Assembly: GCF_027941915.1 (NCBI RefSeq)
Contig: NZ_CP116009.1
Coordinates: 558,001 to 622,000, forward strand
Length of the DNA: 64,000 nt
Reading direction: 5' to 3'
Origin: Ramlibacter tataouinensis
GTDB lineage: Bacteria > Pseudomonadota > Gammaproteobacteria > Burkholderiales > Burkholderiaceae_C
The notes under the pieces: model-generated
What the model was told of the DNA's origin: nothing
The model's input: the letters and a program-made list of their open reading frames with translations, nothing else
Databases searched by the model: none
Shown: piece by piece, positions 44,767 to 54,102 of the stretch
Numbering within the stretch: position 1 is the stretch's first letter
Layout of the letters: every line of letters starts with the position of its first letter
Made by a program: the position numbers and the translations under genes

Positions 44767-46692
44767 TCAACCCGGCAGCATGAATCCCGCGAAGAACTCC
44801 GCCAGTTCGCCGTGCGCCTCCAGTGGCAGCACATGGGCGATGTACTGGTCGGGGCGCACCACGACCAGGGCGCCGCGGGCGCGATCGATGCCGCGCAGCT
44901 CGAAGATGTCCGGCCCGTCCTTGAGGTCCGGGCAGAAGACCTTCTCGTAGTCGACCAGGCCATGGCGGCCCTTGCGCGGCCGCAGCAGGCCGGGCATGGC
45001 GCCGATGTCGATCTCGCGATGGGACTGCTGGAAGATCGCCCGCAGGTCGAACACGGCGTCGATGTCCTGCCCCGGCCGGGTGAACCGGCGCACCGGCGAG
45101 TCCGGCGCTTCCTCCAGGAAGCGGCACAGGCCACGCACGCCGCCGGCGCCGTCCAGCGCCGCGTCCCGGTCGCCGGCGAAGGCATACAGGCGCCAGCGGC
45201 CGTCGGCCTTGCCCACATGCCCCAGGTGCAGCGGCCGGGCGTCCGTGATCCGCACCACCGGCGCCGAGTGGAAGCGGGTGCCGATCACGAAGCCGGTGGC
45301 CAGCGCCTGGTGGGTGGCCTCGCCGCAGATGACCGACGGCTTGTAGTGCGTTCCCATGCCGGCGGTGAAGCGGCCGTGCTGCTCGAAGTAGGTCTGGAAG
45401 GCCTTGGGGTCCACGCCGCCGGCCTCGCCGCCGGCGCCTTCCTTGGCGCGGTCGCTGAACATCTTGGCCCACTCGCGGTCGAAGTCGATCAGCTCCTGGG
45501 CCACGACCTGGCGCTCCTCCGAATAGGTCCGCAGCAGCTCGGGCGCACACTGCCCCTGCAGCACCGCCGCCAGCTTCCAGCCCAGGTTGAACGTGTCCTG
45601 CATGGAGAAGTTCATGCCCTGCCCGGCCTTCGGGCTGTGGGTGTGGCAGGCGTCGCCGGCGATGAACACCCGCGGCAGCTGCGCGCCGGCTTCCTGCGCC
45701 GGCACGTCGTCGTACTTGTCGCAAATGCGCTGGCCGATCTCGTAGACCGACCACCACGGGACCTCCTTCACGTCCAGCGTGTAGGGATGCAGGATGCGCT
45801 GCGCCGCGGCGACGAGCTTGTCGATCGTGATGTTGCGGCTGGCGACGCGCTCCTCCTCGCCCAGCTTGTCCATCTCCACGTACAGGCGCACCAGGTAGCC
45901 GCCCTCGCGCGGGATCACCAGCAGGTTGCCGTGCTCGGACTGGACGGCCGACTTGAAGCGGATGTCCGGGAAGTCGGTCACCGCCAGCACGTCCATCACG
46001 CCCCACGCCTGGTTGGCCGAGTCGCCCACCAGCTGCCGTCCGATCGCCCTGCGCACCGCGCTGCGCGCGCCGTCGCAGCCGACCACGTAGCGCGCCCTCA
46101 CGGTCTCGACCTGGCCCGCATGGGCGGCGTCGGTGCGCTCCATCCGCACCGTGACGGGGTACGCCACGTCGCCGCTGTCCACCGCCACGTCCAGCACGCG
46201 GCGGGCATAGTGCGGCTCCAGCCGGCTGGGCGACTGGCGCATGACGTCGAGGTAGAAATCGTGCACCCGCGCCTGGTTCAGCACCACGTGCGGGAACTCG
46301 GACAAGCCGTCCTCGGTGTCCTGCACGCGGCCATGCCTCATGATGTTGCCGGGCTGCTGGCCGTCGGGCTTCCAGAACGTGACCTCGTTGATCCAGCAGG
46401 CTTCCTTCAGCACCCGCTCGGCGAAGTTGAAGGCCTCGAACATCTCCATGGTGCGGCAGGCGATGCCGTCGGCCTGGCCGAGCTGCAACGGCCCGTCCTT
46501 CTGCTCGACGATGCAGGTGCGGATGTCGGGGAAGGCCGACAGTTGCGCGGCCAGCGTCAGGCCCGCGGGGCCGCAGCCGACAATCAGGACATCGACCTCG
46601 GCCGGCGCGGCATCGGTGTGCGGCCGCGCTTGCGGCGCAGCCTGGGCCACGTGGGGATCTCCGGGGAGGAAGCCATTCAGGTGGAATTGCAT
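44767..46692 (-). CDS. mobA: FAD-dependent aromatic hydroxylase, 3-hydroxybenzoate 4-monooxygenase-like
   Basis: The 641-residue protein belongs to the phenol 2-monooxygenase group of FAD hydroxylases. The FAD-binding fold starts VLIVGCGPAGLTLAAQL (about 35-51); CDGARSAVR and GDACHTHSPKAGQGMN are the second and third flavin motifs; the C-terminal part is a thioredoxin-like domain. Length, the N-terminus MQFHLNGF and the divergent MarR gene match Comamonas MobA, which converts 3-hydroxybenzoate to protocatechuate. The assignment rests on recall, and other phenolic substrates are possible. The longer upstream frame crosses the promoter region, so 46692 is preferred as start. Confidence 0.85.
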   Translation of the reverse strand: MQFHLNGFLPGDPHVAQAAPQARPHTDAAPAEVDVLIVGCGPAGLTLAAQLSAFPDIRTCIVEQKDGPLQLGQADGIACRTMEMFEAFNFAERVLKEACWINEVTFWKPDGQQPGNIMRHGRVQDTEDGLSEFPHVVLNQARVHDFYLDVMRQSPSRLEPHYARRVLDVAVDSGDVAYPVTVRMERTDAAHAGQVETVRARYVVGCDGARSAVRRAIGRQLVGDSANQAWGVMDVLAVTDFPDIRFKSAVQSEHGNLLVIPREGGYLVRLYVEMDKLGEEERVASRNITIDKLVAAAQRILHPYTLDVKEVPWWSVYEIGQRICDKYDDVPAQEAGAQLPRVFIAGDACHTHSPKAGQGMNFSMQDTFNLGWKLAAVLQGQCAPELLRTYSEERQVVAQELIDFDREWAKMFSDRAKEGAGGEAGGVDPKAFQTYFEQHGRFTAGMGTHYKPSVICGEATHQALATGFVIGTRFHSAPVVRITDARPLHLGHVGKADGRWRLYAFAGDRDAALDGAGGVRGLCRFLEEAPDSPVRRFTRPGQDIDAVFDLRAIFQQSHREIDIGAMPGLLRPRKGRHGLVDYEKVFCPDLKDGPDIFELRGIDRARGALVVVRPDQYIAHVLPLEAHGELAEFFAGFMLPG

Positions 46693-46789
46693 GGGTCTAC
46701 TCTGATTCGGGTGTGGGTCGATGGGCCGTCGCGGGCGCCGCAGCCGGTCGCTCCGATCGGCTGGACCGACCGGCAGGCGCCCCGCGATG

Positions 46790-46813
46790 ATCAGCATGAT
46801 AATAATCAGCATG
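46790..46813. promoter_or_regulatory. Candidate MobR operator/promoter between mobA and mobR
   Basis: ATCAGCATG occurs twice as a direct repeat with a 15-bp period (46790-46798 and 46805-46813), separated by ATAATA, within an AT-rich island of an otherwise GC-rich gap. ATAATA read on the minus strand is TATTAT, a good -10 for mobA, and TAATCT (46819-46824) could serve mobR. A MarR repressor binding here would block both genes. Confidence 0.5.
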
Positions 46814-46862
46814 CGATCTAATCTCGAACCAATCGAATACGGGTAATCCCGGAGCTGACCCC

Positions 46863-47330
46863 ATGACCGAGCCTTGGAAGAACCTGGACCTGACGAACCT
46901 GCCGGGGCACTTCGCCCGGCGCGTCCACCAGCTCGCTTGCGCCCTGTACACGCAGGAAGTCGGCGACCTGGGCCTGACCCCCGTCCAGTATTCGTCGCTG
47001 CAGACGGTCTGCAACCAGCCCGGCATCGACCAGAAGACGCTGGCGAACAGCGTCGGCTACGACACCTCGACCATCGCCGGCGTCATCGACCGGCTGGAGG
47101 CGCGCGGGCTGGTGGTGCGCAACGTCTCGCCCAGCGACCGCCGGGCGCGGCTGATCACGCCCACGGACAAGGGCATCGAGGTGCTGGCGGGCGTCGTTCC
47201 GCGCATGCTCCGGTCGCAGGAGCGCCTGCTGGAGCCGCTGGCCAAGGCCGAACGCAAGGAGTTCATCCGGCTGATGAAGGTGCTGGTCGATGCCAATGCG
47301 GAGTTGAGCAACATCCCCAGCCGGGAGTGA
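46863..47330 (+). CDS. mobR: MarR-family regulator of the divergent monooxygenase gene
   Basis: The 155-residue protein is a typical MarR dimer subunit with a winged helix (DQKTLANSVGYDTSTIAGVIDRLEARGLV, then SPSDRRARLITPT). It is divergent from the mobA-like gene with 170 bp between starts, as in Comamonas, where MobR represses mobA until 3-hydroxybenzoate binds. GGAG precedes ATG 46863. The symbol depends on the mobA assignment. Confidence 0.85.
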   Translation: MTEPWKNLDLTNLPGHFARRVHQLACALYTQEVGDLGLTPVQYSSLQTVCNQPGIDQKTLANSVGYDTSTIAGVIDRLEARGLVVRNVSPSDRRARLITPTDKGIEVLAGVVPRMLRSQERLLEPLAKAERKEFIRLMKVLVDANAELSNIPSRE

Positions 47331-47451
47331 AACCCGCCGGTGCCCCGCCGCTTTCGCCGTGCCCGCAGGCAGGCGAGTGTCGGCGAGCGGCTACAGGCGC
47401 CTGCCGCACGCCCCTACCCCGCCCGGCGGCGAGCGGCGGCACAGTCGCCGC

Positions 47452-47553
47452 ATGTTCCTGTTCTTCTCCAACAAGCTGGGCTGGATCGGCTCCATCGGGG
47501 TCTCGCTCGTCGGCACCATCCTGTTGTTCCTGCTGCTGGCGTGGATCTTCTGA
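47452..47553 (+). CDS. 33-residue single-helix membrane protein
   Basis: The product is almost entirely one hydrophobic helix (about residues 12-32) after a short N-terminus MFLFFSNKLGWIGS. I recall short proteins of this pattern (SN(K/R)xGxxGS followed by a Leu-rich helix) in other Comamonadaceae, annotated as hypothetical. No ribosome site is obvious. It starts 121 bp after mobR and ends 15 bp before the acetyltransferase gene, perhaps cotranscribed with it. Confidence 0.55.
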   Translation: MFLFFSNKLGWIGSIGVSLVGTILLFLLLAWIF

Positions 47554-47568
47554 AGGCAGGGGTCGGCG

Positions 47569-48123
47569 ATGGCGTCCGAGCGCGAACGCATGCTGGCCGG
47601 CGAGCTGTACGACGCCGGTGATCCTGAACTGGTGGCCGCGCGCCACCGCGCCCGCGAGCTCTGCATCGAGCTGAATGCCAGCCTGCAGGTCGGCGCGCCC
47701 GGCCGGCGCGAGCTGCTGCAGCGCCTGTTCGCGCGCGGCGGCGACAGCGCGCTGGTGCAGCCGCCGTTCTTCTGCGACTACGGCTTCAACATCGAGCTCG
47801 GCGAGCGCGTGTACTTCAACTTCAACTGCGTGGTGCTGGACATCTGCCGGGTGCGCATCGGCGCTCGCACGCTGTTCGGCCCGGCGGTGCAGGTCTGCGC
47901 GGCGCTGCACCCGATGGACGCCATCGAGCGCCGCACCCTCGAGTACGGCCGGCCGATCGAGATCGGCTCGGACGTCTGGGTCGGCGCCGGCGCCCTGATC
48001 CTGCCCGGCGTGCGCATCGGCGACGGCGCCGTCATCGGCGCCGGCAGCGTGGTGACGCGGGACATTCCGGACGGGCAGCTTGCAGCCGGCAACCCGTGCC
48101 GCGTGCTGCGGCCTGCCACATAG
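47569..48123 (+). CDS. Maltose/galactoside O-acetyltransferase-like (left-handed beta-helix)
   Basis: The 184-residue protein matches the Maa/LacA/NodL family. A helical N-terminal domain (MLAGELYDAGDPELVAARHRAR) is followed by hexapeptide repeats (IELGERVYFNFNCVVLD, IGSDVWVGAGALILPGV, IGDGAVIGAGSVVTRDIP) and the end GNPCRVLRP. The catalytic His lies in CAALHPMD. It transfers acetyl from acetyl-CoA to a sugar; which sugar is unknown. Confidence 0.92.
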   Translation: MASERERMLAGELYDAGDPELVAARHRARELCIELNASLQVGAPGRRELLQRLFARGGDSALVQPPFFCDYGFNIELGERVYFNFNCVVLDICRVRIGARTLFGPAVQVCAALHPMDAIERRTLEYGRPIEIGSDVWVGAGALILPGVRIGDGAVIGAGSVVTRDIPDGQLAAGNPCRVLRPAT

Positions 48124-48188
48124 CCGGGCCGGACGCGAGCGCCCCGCGCAAAGACCTCAGGCATTCCAAAGCCCATCGGCGCAGGCGC

Positions 48189-48218
48189 CTGACGCGCGTC
48201 AAAACCGGTTCGTATACT
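48189..48218 (+). promoter_or_regulatory. Promoter of the RND efflux operon with overlapping palindromes
   Basis: CTGACG (48189-48194) and TATACT (48213-48218) are separated by 18 bp, a good sigma-70 promoter 32 bp before the acrA-like ATG. Two perfect palindromes overlap it, GACGCGCGTC (48191-48200) and AACCGGTT (48203-48210), and could bind a repressor. No regulator gene is adjacent. Confidence 0.6.
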
Positions 48219-48249
48219 GGTCGGCTTTTGCCCCGCCCGCCGGCACACC

Positions 48250-49485
48250 ATGCCCTTGTCGCGCCCCCTCCTGCTTGCCCCCGTCCTCGCCGCCCTCCTG
48301 CTAGCCGCCTGCGGCCAGTCCAAGAACAACGCTGCCGCCGCGCCCCCCGGCGGCATGCCGCCGCCCGAAGTCGGCGTGGTGACGGTGCAGCCGCGCGACA
48401 TCGGCCTGGTGACGGAACTGCCCGGCCGGCTGGAGGCATCGCGCGTCGCGCAGGTCCGCGCGCGCGCCGCCGGCATCGTGCAGGAGCGGCTGTTCCGCGA
48501 GGGCAGCGACGTCAAGGCCGGCCAGCCGCTGTTCCGCATCGACGCCTCGCCCTACGAGGCGGCGCTGGCCAGCGCCCAGGCGACGCTGGCGCGCGGCCAG
48601 GCCAACCTGGGCCAGGCCAAGGCGCTGGCCGAACGCTACCGCCCGCTGGTGGAAGCCAATGCGATCAGCAAGCAGGAATACGCCAATGCCGTGGCGGCGC
48701 AGAAATCCGCCGAGGCGGAAGTGGCCGCCGGCGAAGCGGCGGTGAAGGTCGCCCGCATCAACCTCGGGTACGCGCTGGTGAACGCGCCGATCTCCGGCCG
48801 CATCGGCCGCGCGCTGGTGACCGAGGGCGCGCTGGTCGGCCAGGGCGAGGCCACGCCGCTGGCGATGATCCAGCAGATCAACCCGCTGTACGTGAACATC
48901 ACCCAGTCCTCGAGCGAGGTGCTGAACCTGCGCCGCGCGCTGGAACAGGGCCGGCTCAAGCGCGCCGGCGCCGAGGCCGCGCCGGTCAAGGTGGTGCTGG
49001 AGGACGGCAGCGCCTATCCGCAGCCGGGCCGGCTGCTGTTCGCCGACCTGCAGGTGGACCCGGCCACCGGCAACGTCTCGCTGCGCGCGGAAGTGCCCAA
49101 CGCCCGGGGTTTGCTGCTGCCCGGCATGTACGTGCGCGTGCAATTGGAGCAGGCCACCGCCAGCAACGCGGTGCTGCTGCCGCAGCAGGCCGTCACGCGG
49201 TCGCAGCAGGGCGACAGCGTAATGGTGGTGGCGCCGGACGGCCAGGTGGCGCCGCGCCCGATCAAGGTCGGCGGCTCGCAGAACGGCCAATGGGTGGTGC
49301 TCGACGGCCTCAAGCCCGGCGAGCAGGTGATGGTCGACGGCTTCATGAAGCTGCGGCCCGGCAGCCCCGTCAAGCCGGTGCCGTGGAGCAACGGCAAGCC
49401 CGCCGCCGCGGCGGCGCCAGCCGCTTCCGCCGCCTCGGCGCCCGCCCGCACTGCTTCTTCGGCCGCTTCCGCGCCCGGCAACTGA
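48250..49485 (+). CDS. RND efflux periplasmic adaptor, AcrA/MexA type
   Basis: The 411-residue lipoprotein (signal ending LLAAC) has a barrel-sandwich domain (AGIVQERLFREGSDVKAGQPLFRID), an alpha-hairpin (about 100-165), the second lipoyl half (APISGRIGRALVTEGALVG) and a beta-barrel/membrane-proximal part. The tail of about 30 residues is Ala/Ser/Pro-rich. It links the inner-membrane pump to the outer-membrane channel. It heads the three-gene pump operon. Confidence 0.95.
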   Translation: MPLSRPLLLAPVLAALLLAACGQSKNNAAAAPPGGMPPPEVGVVTVQPRDIGLVTELPGRLEASRVAQVRARAAGIVQERLFREGSDVKAGQPLFRIDASPYEAALASAQATLARGQANLGQAKALAERYRPLVEANAISKQEYANAVAAQKSAEAEVAAGEAAVKVARINLGYALVNAPISGRIGRALVTEGALVGQGEATPLAMIQQINPLYVNITQSSSEVLNLRRALEQGRLKRAGAEAAPVKVVLEDGSAYPQPGRLLFADLQVDPATGNVSLRAEVPNARGLLLPGMYVRVQLEQATASNAVLLPQQAVTRSQQGDSVMVVAPDGQVAPRPIKVGGSQNGQWVVLDGLKPGEQVMVDGFMKLRPGSPVKPVPWSNGKPAAAAAPAASAASAPARTASSAASAPGN

Positions 49486-49500
49486 CCGGGGCGCCGCCGC

Positions 49501-52500
49501 ATGGCCAAGTTCTTCATCGACCGGCCCATCTTCGCGTGGGTCATCGCCCTGTTCATCATCGTGCTCGGCAGCGTGGCGATCACGCAGCTGCCGATCGCGC
49601 AGTACCCGCCCGTCGCCCCGCCGTCCATCGTCATCTCGGCCACCTACCCCGGCGCCTCCGCCACCACCATGGAGGAGAGCGTCATCAGCGTGGTCGAGCA
49701 GGAGATGAACGGCTCGCCCGGCCTGATCTACATGGAGTCGGTGACCCAGGCCAACGGCACCGGCCAGATCACGCTGAGTTTCGCCCCGGGCACCAACCCC
49801 GACCTGGCCCAGGTCGACGTGCAGAACCGGCTGTCGCGCGCCACGCCGCGCCTGCCCTCGGCGGTGACGCAGCAGGGCGTGCGGGTGGACAAGTCGCGCG
49901 CGAACTTCCTGCTGTTCACCATCATCTCGTCGGACGACCCGAACTTCACGCCGGTGCAGCTGGGCGATTACGCCTCGCGCAACATCCTGCCCGAGATCCA
50001 GCGCATCCCGGGCGTCGGCCAGGCGCAGCTGTTCGGCACCGAGGCGGCGATGCGCGTCTGGATCGATCCGCAGAAGCTGGTCGGCTACAACCTCTCGGTG
50101 GCCGAGGTCAACGCCGCCATCCGCGCCCAGAACGCGCAGGTGTCGGCCGGCTCCATCGGCGAGCTGCCCAACGTCGCCGGCCAGCAGATCGCCGCCACGG
50201 TGGTCGTGCCGGGCCAGCTCACCACGCCCGAGCAGTTCCGCGAGATCGTGCTGCGCGCCAACACCGACGGCTCCACCGTGCGCCTGAAGGACGTGGCCCG
50301 GGTCGAGCTGAACGCGCAGACCTTCGCCACCTCGGCCCGCCTGAACGGCAAGCCCTCCACCGGCATCGGCGTTCAGCTCTCGCCCAGCGGCAACGCGCTG
50401 GAGACCGCCGACCTGGTCCGCACCCGCATGGGCGAGCTGGCGGCCTACTTCCCGCCGGGCATGAAGTGGGACATCCCCTATGACAGCTCGGCCTTCATCC
50501 GCATCTCCATCAGCCAGGTGGTGGTGACGCTGCTGGAAGCCGTGGCGCTGGTGTTCCTGGTGATGTTCCTGTTCCTGCAGAACTGGCGCTACACCCTGAT
50601 TCCCACGCTGGTGGTGCCGGTGGCGCTGCTGGGCACCTTCGCCACCCTGCTGGCGCTGGGCTTCTCGATCAACGTGCTGACCATGTTCGGCATGGTGCTG
50701 GTGATCGGCATCGTGGTCGACGACGCCATCGTGGTGGTGGAGAACGTCGAGCGCATCATGAGCGAGGAAGGCCTGCCGCCGCGCGAGGCCGCGCGCAAGG
50801 CGATGGGCCAGATCCAGGGCGCCATCATCGGCGTGACCGTGGTGCTGATCTCGGTGTTCGTGCCGCTGGCCTTCTTCGCCGGCTCCACCGGCAACATCTA
50901 CCGCCAGTTCTCCGCGGTGATGGTGTCCTCGATCGCGTTCTCGGCCTTCATGGCGCTGTCGCTCTCGCCGGCGCTGTGCGCCACCCTGCTCAAGCAGGTG
51001 CCGGCCGGCCACAACGTGGAAAAGCGCGGCTTCTTCGGCTGGTTCAACCGCGGCTTCAAGCGCACCGCGCACGGCTACGAAAGCACGGTGGCGCGCATCC
51101 TGCGCCGCGCCCGCTGGTACCTGATCCTGTACGCGGTGATCGGCGCCGTGGCGGCCCTGGTCTACACCCGCCTGCCCACCTCCTTCCTGCCGCAGGAAGA
51201 CCAGGGCAACATGCTGGTCAACGTGCAGTTGCCGCCCGGCGCCACCGCCCAGCGCACCCAGCAGGTGATGGAGCAGGTCGAGTCCTGGGTGCTCAAGCAG
51301 CCCGAGGTGCAGGGCATGGTCAGCGTGCTGGGCTTCTCCTTTTCCGGCCAGGGCCAGAACGCGGGCATCGCCTTCATCACGCTCAAGCCGTGGGACGAGC
51401 GCAAGGAGGCCAGCCAGTCGGCCCAGGCCCTGGCCGGCCGCGCGTTCGGCGCGCTGTCGGGCATCCGGGATGCCTTCATCTTTCCGCTCAGCCCGCCGCC
51501 CATTCCGGAACTGGGCACGGCCTCGGGGTTCACCTTCCGCCTGCAGGACCGCGGGGGCAACGGCCACGAGGCGCTGGTCGCCGCACGCAACCAGCTGCTG
51601 GGCCTGGCCGGGCAAAGCAAGGTGCTGACGCAGGTGCGCCCCGACGGCCTGGAAGACGCGCCGCAGCTGCAGGTGGACATCGACCGCGAGAAGGCGCAGG
51701 CGCTCGGCGTGGGCTTCGATGCCATCAATGCGGCGCTGTCCACCTCGCTGGGGTCGTCCTACATCAACGACTTCCCCAACCAGGGAAGGCTGCAGCGGGT
51801 GATCGTGCAGGCCGATGCGCCGGCGCGCATGCAGCCCGAGGACCTGCTGCGCATCAATGCGGTCAACAACCAGGGCCGCGCGGTGCCGCTGTCGGCTTTC
51901 GCCAGCACGCGCTGGGTCACCGGGCCGATGCAGACCATCCGCTACAACGGCTACCCCGCCATGCGCATTTCGGGCATGGCCGCGCCCGGCTACAGCAGCG
52001 GCGCCGCGATGGACGAGATGGAGCGCCTGGCGGCGCAGCTGCCGGCCGGCTTCGGTTTCGAGTGGACCGGGCAGTCGCGCGAGGAGAAGCTGGCCGGCTC
52101 GCAGGCGCTGATCCTGTACGGCTTCGCCATCCTGGCGGTGTTCCTGTGCCTGGCGGCGCTGTACGAGAGCTGGTCGATCCCGCTGTCGGTGATCCTGGTG
52201 GTGCCGCTGGGCGTGCTCGGCGTGCTGCTGGCCACGCTGCTGCGCGGCTATGCCAACGACGTCTATTTCCAGGTCGGCCTGATCACCATCATCGGCCTGA
52301 CGGCCAAGAACGCCATCCTGATCATCGAATTCGCCAAGGACCTGCAGGCCCAGGGCAAGGACGTGATCTCGGCGGCGCTGGAGGCGGCGCACCTGCGGTT
52401 CCGGCCGATCATCATGACCTCGATGGCCTTCGGCCTGGGCGTGCTGCCGCTGGCCATCGCCAGCGGCGCCGGCTCGGCCAGCCAGCGGGCCATCGGCACC

Positions 52501-52674
52501 GGCGTGCTGGGCGGCATGATCACGGGCACGGCGCTCGCCGTGTTCTTCGTGCCGGTGTTCTTCGTCGTCGTGCGCGGCATCTTCCGGGGCAGCGATCGCC
52601 AGCGGATGCTCTACACCCACGAGCTGGGCGGCCCCGAACTGCCGTCCGGCGCCCGCGCAGGAGACCAGGTATGA
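49501..52674 (+). CDS. RND multidrug efflux pump, AcrB/MexB type
   Basis: The 1057-residue protein is a hydrophobe/amphiphile efflux pump of the HAE1 family with 12 membrane helices and two large periplasmic domains. Proton-relay residues are present: the Asp pair in GIVVDDAIVVVENVER (TM4) and the Lys in TAKNAILIIEFAK (TM10). It starts 15 bp after the adaptor gene and overlaps the channel gene by 4 bp. Substrates cannot be predicted, but drugs and solvents are typical. Confidence 0.96.
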   Translation: MAKFFIDRPIFAWVIALFIIVLGSVAITQLPIAQYPPVAPPSIVISATYPGASATTMEESVISVVEQEMNGSPGLIYMESVTQANGTGQITLSFAPGTNPDLAQVDVQNRLSRATPRLPSAVTQQGVRVDKSRANFLLFTIISSDDPNFTPVQLGDYASRNILPEIQRIPGVGQAQLFGTEAAMRVWIDPQKLVGYNLSVAEVNAAIRAQNAQVSAGSIGELPNVAGQQIAATVVVPGQLTTPEQFREIVLRANTDGSTVRLKDVARVELNAQTFATSARLNGKPSTGIGVQLSPSGNALETADLVRTRMGELAAYFPPGMKWDIPYDSSAFIRISISQVVVTLLEAVALVFLVMFLFLQNWRYTLIPTLVVPVALLGTFATLLALGFSINVLTMFGMVLVIGIVVDDAIVVVENVERIMSEEGLPPREAARKAMGQIQGAIIGVTVVLISVFVPLAFFAGSTGNIYRQFSAVMVSSIAFSAFMALSLSPALCATLLKQVPAGHNVEKRGFFGWFNRGFKRTAHGYESTVARILRRARWYLILYAVIGAVAALVYTRLPTSFLPQEDQGNMLVNVQLPPGATAQRTQQVMEQVESWVLKQPEVQGMVSVLGFSFSGQGQNAGIAFITLKPWDERKEASQSAQALAGRAFGALSGIRDAFIFPLSPPPIPELGTASGFTFRLQDRGGNGHEALVAARNQLLGLAGQSKVLTQVRPDGLEDAPQLQVDIDREKAQALGVGFDAINAALSTSLGSSYINDFPNQGRLQRVIVQADAPARMQPEDLLRINAVNNQGRAVPLSAFASTRWVTGPMQTIRYNGYPAMRISGMAAPGYSSGAAMDEMERLAAQLPAGFGFEWTGQSREEKLAGSQALILYGFAILAVFLCLAALYESWSIPLSVILVVPLGVLGVLLATLLRGYANDVYFQVGLITIIGLTAKNAILIIEFAKDLQAQGKDVISAALEAAHLRFRPIIMTSMAFGLGVLPLAIASGAGSASQRAIGTGVLGGMITGTALAVFFVPVFFVVVRGIFRGSDRQRMLYTHELGGPELPSGARAGDQV

Positions 52675-54065
52675 GCCGTCTTCGCACCAGGCACCTGATC
52701 GCGCCGCTGGCCGCGGCCGTGCTGACCGGCTGCTCGTTCATGCCCACCTACGAGCGTCCCGCGGCGCCGGTCCCGGCGGCCTTCCCCTACCCCGCCGCCG
52801 CCGAAGGCACGGCGGCGCCGGCGCTGGACTGGCAGCGCTTCTTCGCCGACGCCCGGCTGCGCGAGCTGATCACCACCGCGCTGGCCGACAACCGCGACCT
52901 GCGCGTGGCCCTGCTCAGCATCGAGCAGGCGCGTGCGCAGTACGACATCCGCCGCGCCGACCGCCTGCCCACCGTGGGCGTCGGCGTCAACGCCAGCCGC
53001 GCCCCCAGCCCGTCTTCCGGCGAGCAGGTCAGCAGCTTCCAGGCCGGGCTGGCCCTGACGGCCTGGGAGCTGGACTTCTTCGGCCGCATCGCCAGCCTGT
53101 CCGAGGCGGCGCTGGCGCAGTACCTGGCCACCGAGGAAGGCCGCAAGGCGGCGCAGATCACCCTGGTCGGCTCGATCGCCACCACCTGGCTCAGCCTGGT
53201 GGCCGACGAGGAACTGCTGGCCCTGACGCGCCAGACCCTGGCCACGCGCGAGGAGTCGCTGCGCCTGATCCAGCTGCGCTTCGACCACGGCGTGTCGTCC
53301 GAGCTGGACCTGCGCGGGGCCGAGTCACTGGCCGAAACCGCGCGCGCCGCACTGGCGCAGCAGCAGCGCCAGCGCGCGCTCGACCTGAATGCGCTGGGCC
53401 TGCTGGTCGGCCGTGCGCTGCCCGCCGATTTCGAGACCGGCACCACCATGGCGGCGATCGCGCTGCCCGACGTGCCGGCCGGCCTGCCGTCGGACCTGCT
53501 GGCGGCGCGGCCCGACGTGCGCCAGGCCGAGCAACTGCTGGTCGCGGCCAACGCCAACATCGGCGCGGCGCGCGCGGCCTTCTTCCCGCGCATCACGCTC
53601 ACCGCCCAGGCGGGGCGGGCCAGCACGCAGTTGTCGGGGCTGTTCGGCGGCGGCGGCTCCTGGGCCTACACCGTCGCGCCCTCGCTGCTGCTGCCGATCT
53701 TCGATGCCGGACGCAACGAAGCCGGCCTGCGCACGGCGCAGGTCGGGCGCGACATTGCCGTGGCCCAGTACGAGCGCGCCATCCAGTCGGCCTTCCGCGA
53801 GGTCTCCGACGCGCTGGCCGGCCGCGCCACCCTGGGCGAGCAGTTGCAGGCCCAGTCCCGGGTGGCGCAGGCCGAAACCGTGCGCACGCGCCTGGCCCAG
53901 ATGCGGTTCGACGCCGGCGTGGCCAGCACGCTGGACCTGCTGGATGCCCAGCGCTCGCTGTTCACGGCCCGCCAGGCCGAGATCCAGGTGCGCGTCGCCC
54001 AGTTGCAGAACCGCGTGCTGCTGTACCGCGCGCTCGGCGGGGGCTGGAGCGAGACGGCGCCCTAG
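52671..54065 (+). CDS. Outer-membrane efflux channel, OprM/NodT type
   Basis: The 464-residue lipoprotein (signal ending LTGC) is a TolC-like channel with two matching halves, typical segments WELDFFGRIASLSEAALAQYLA and LLLPIFDAGRN, and GVASTLDLLDAQR near the end. ATG 52671 overlaps the pump's stop codon. It completes a tripartite system that pumps compounds from inner membrane and periplasm to the outside. Confidence 0.95.
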   Translation: MSRLRTRHLIAPLAAAVLTGCSFMPTYERPAAPVPAAFPYPAAAEGTAAPALDWQRFFADARLRELITTALADNRDLRVALLSIEQARAQYDIRRADRLPTVGVGVNASRAPSPSSGEQVSSFQAGLALTAWELDFFGRIASLSEAALAQYLATEEGRKAAQITLVGSIATTWLSLVADEELLALTRQTLATREESLRLIQLRFDHGVSSELDLRGAESLAETARAALAQQQRQRALDLNALGLLVGRALPADFETGTTMAAIALPDVPAGLPSDLLAARPDVRQAEQLLVAANANIGAARAAFFPRITLTAQAGRASTQLSGLFGGGGSWAYTVAPSLLLPIFDAGRNEAGLRTAQVGRDIAVAQYERAIQSAFREVSDALAGRATLGEQLQAQSRVAQAETVRTRLAQMRFDAGVASTLDLLDAQRSLFTARQAEIQVRVAQLQNRVLLYRALGGGWSETAP

Positions 54066-54102
54066 GCGAAGACCCTGTCGCCTGCACAACCGGGGCAACG
54101 CT

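Noticed and set aside
44394..44783. Possible plus-strand gene of about 129 codons in the gap after the chemosensory operon
   Set aside because: No ribosome site, no codon bias like its neighbours, and no domain pattern; it also crosses the 10-bp inverted repeat and the end of the monooxygenase gene.
48301..52620. Very long open frame on the minus strand across the efflux genes
   Set aside because: It is the antisense of the acrA/acrB-like genes, rich in His, Gln, Arg and Ala as expected from GC-rich shadow frames, and contains no domain motif.
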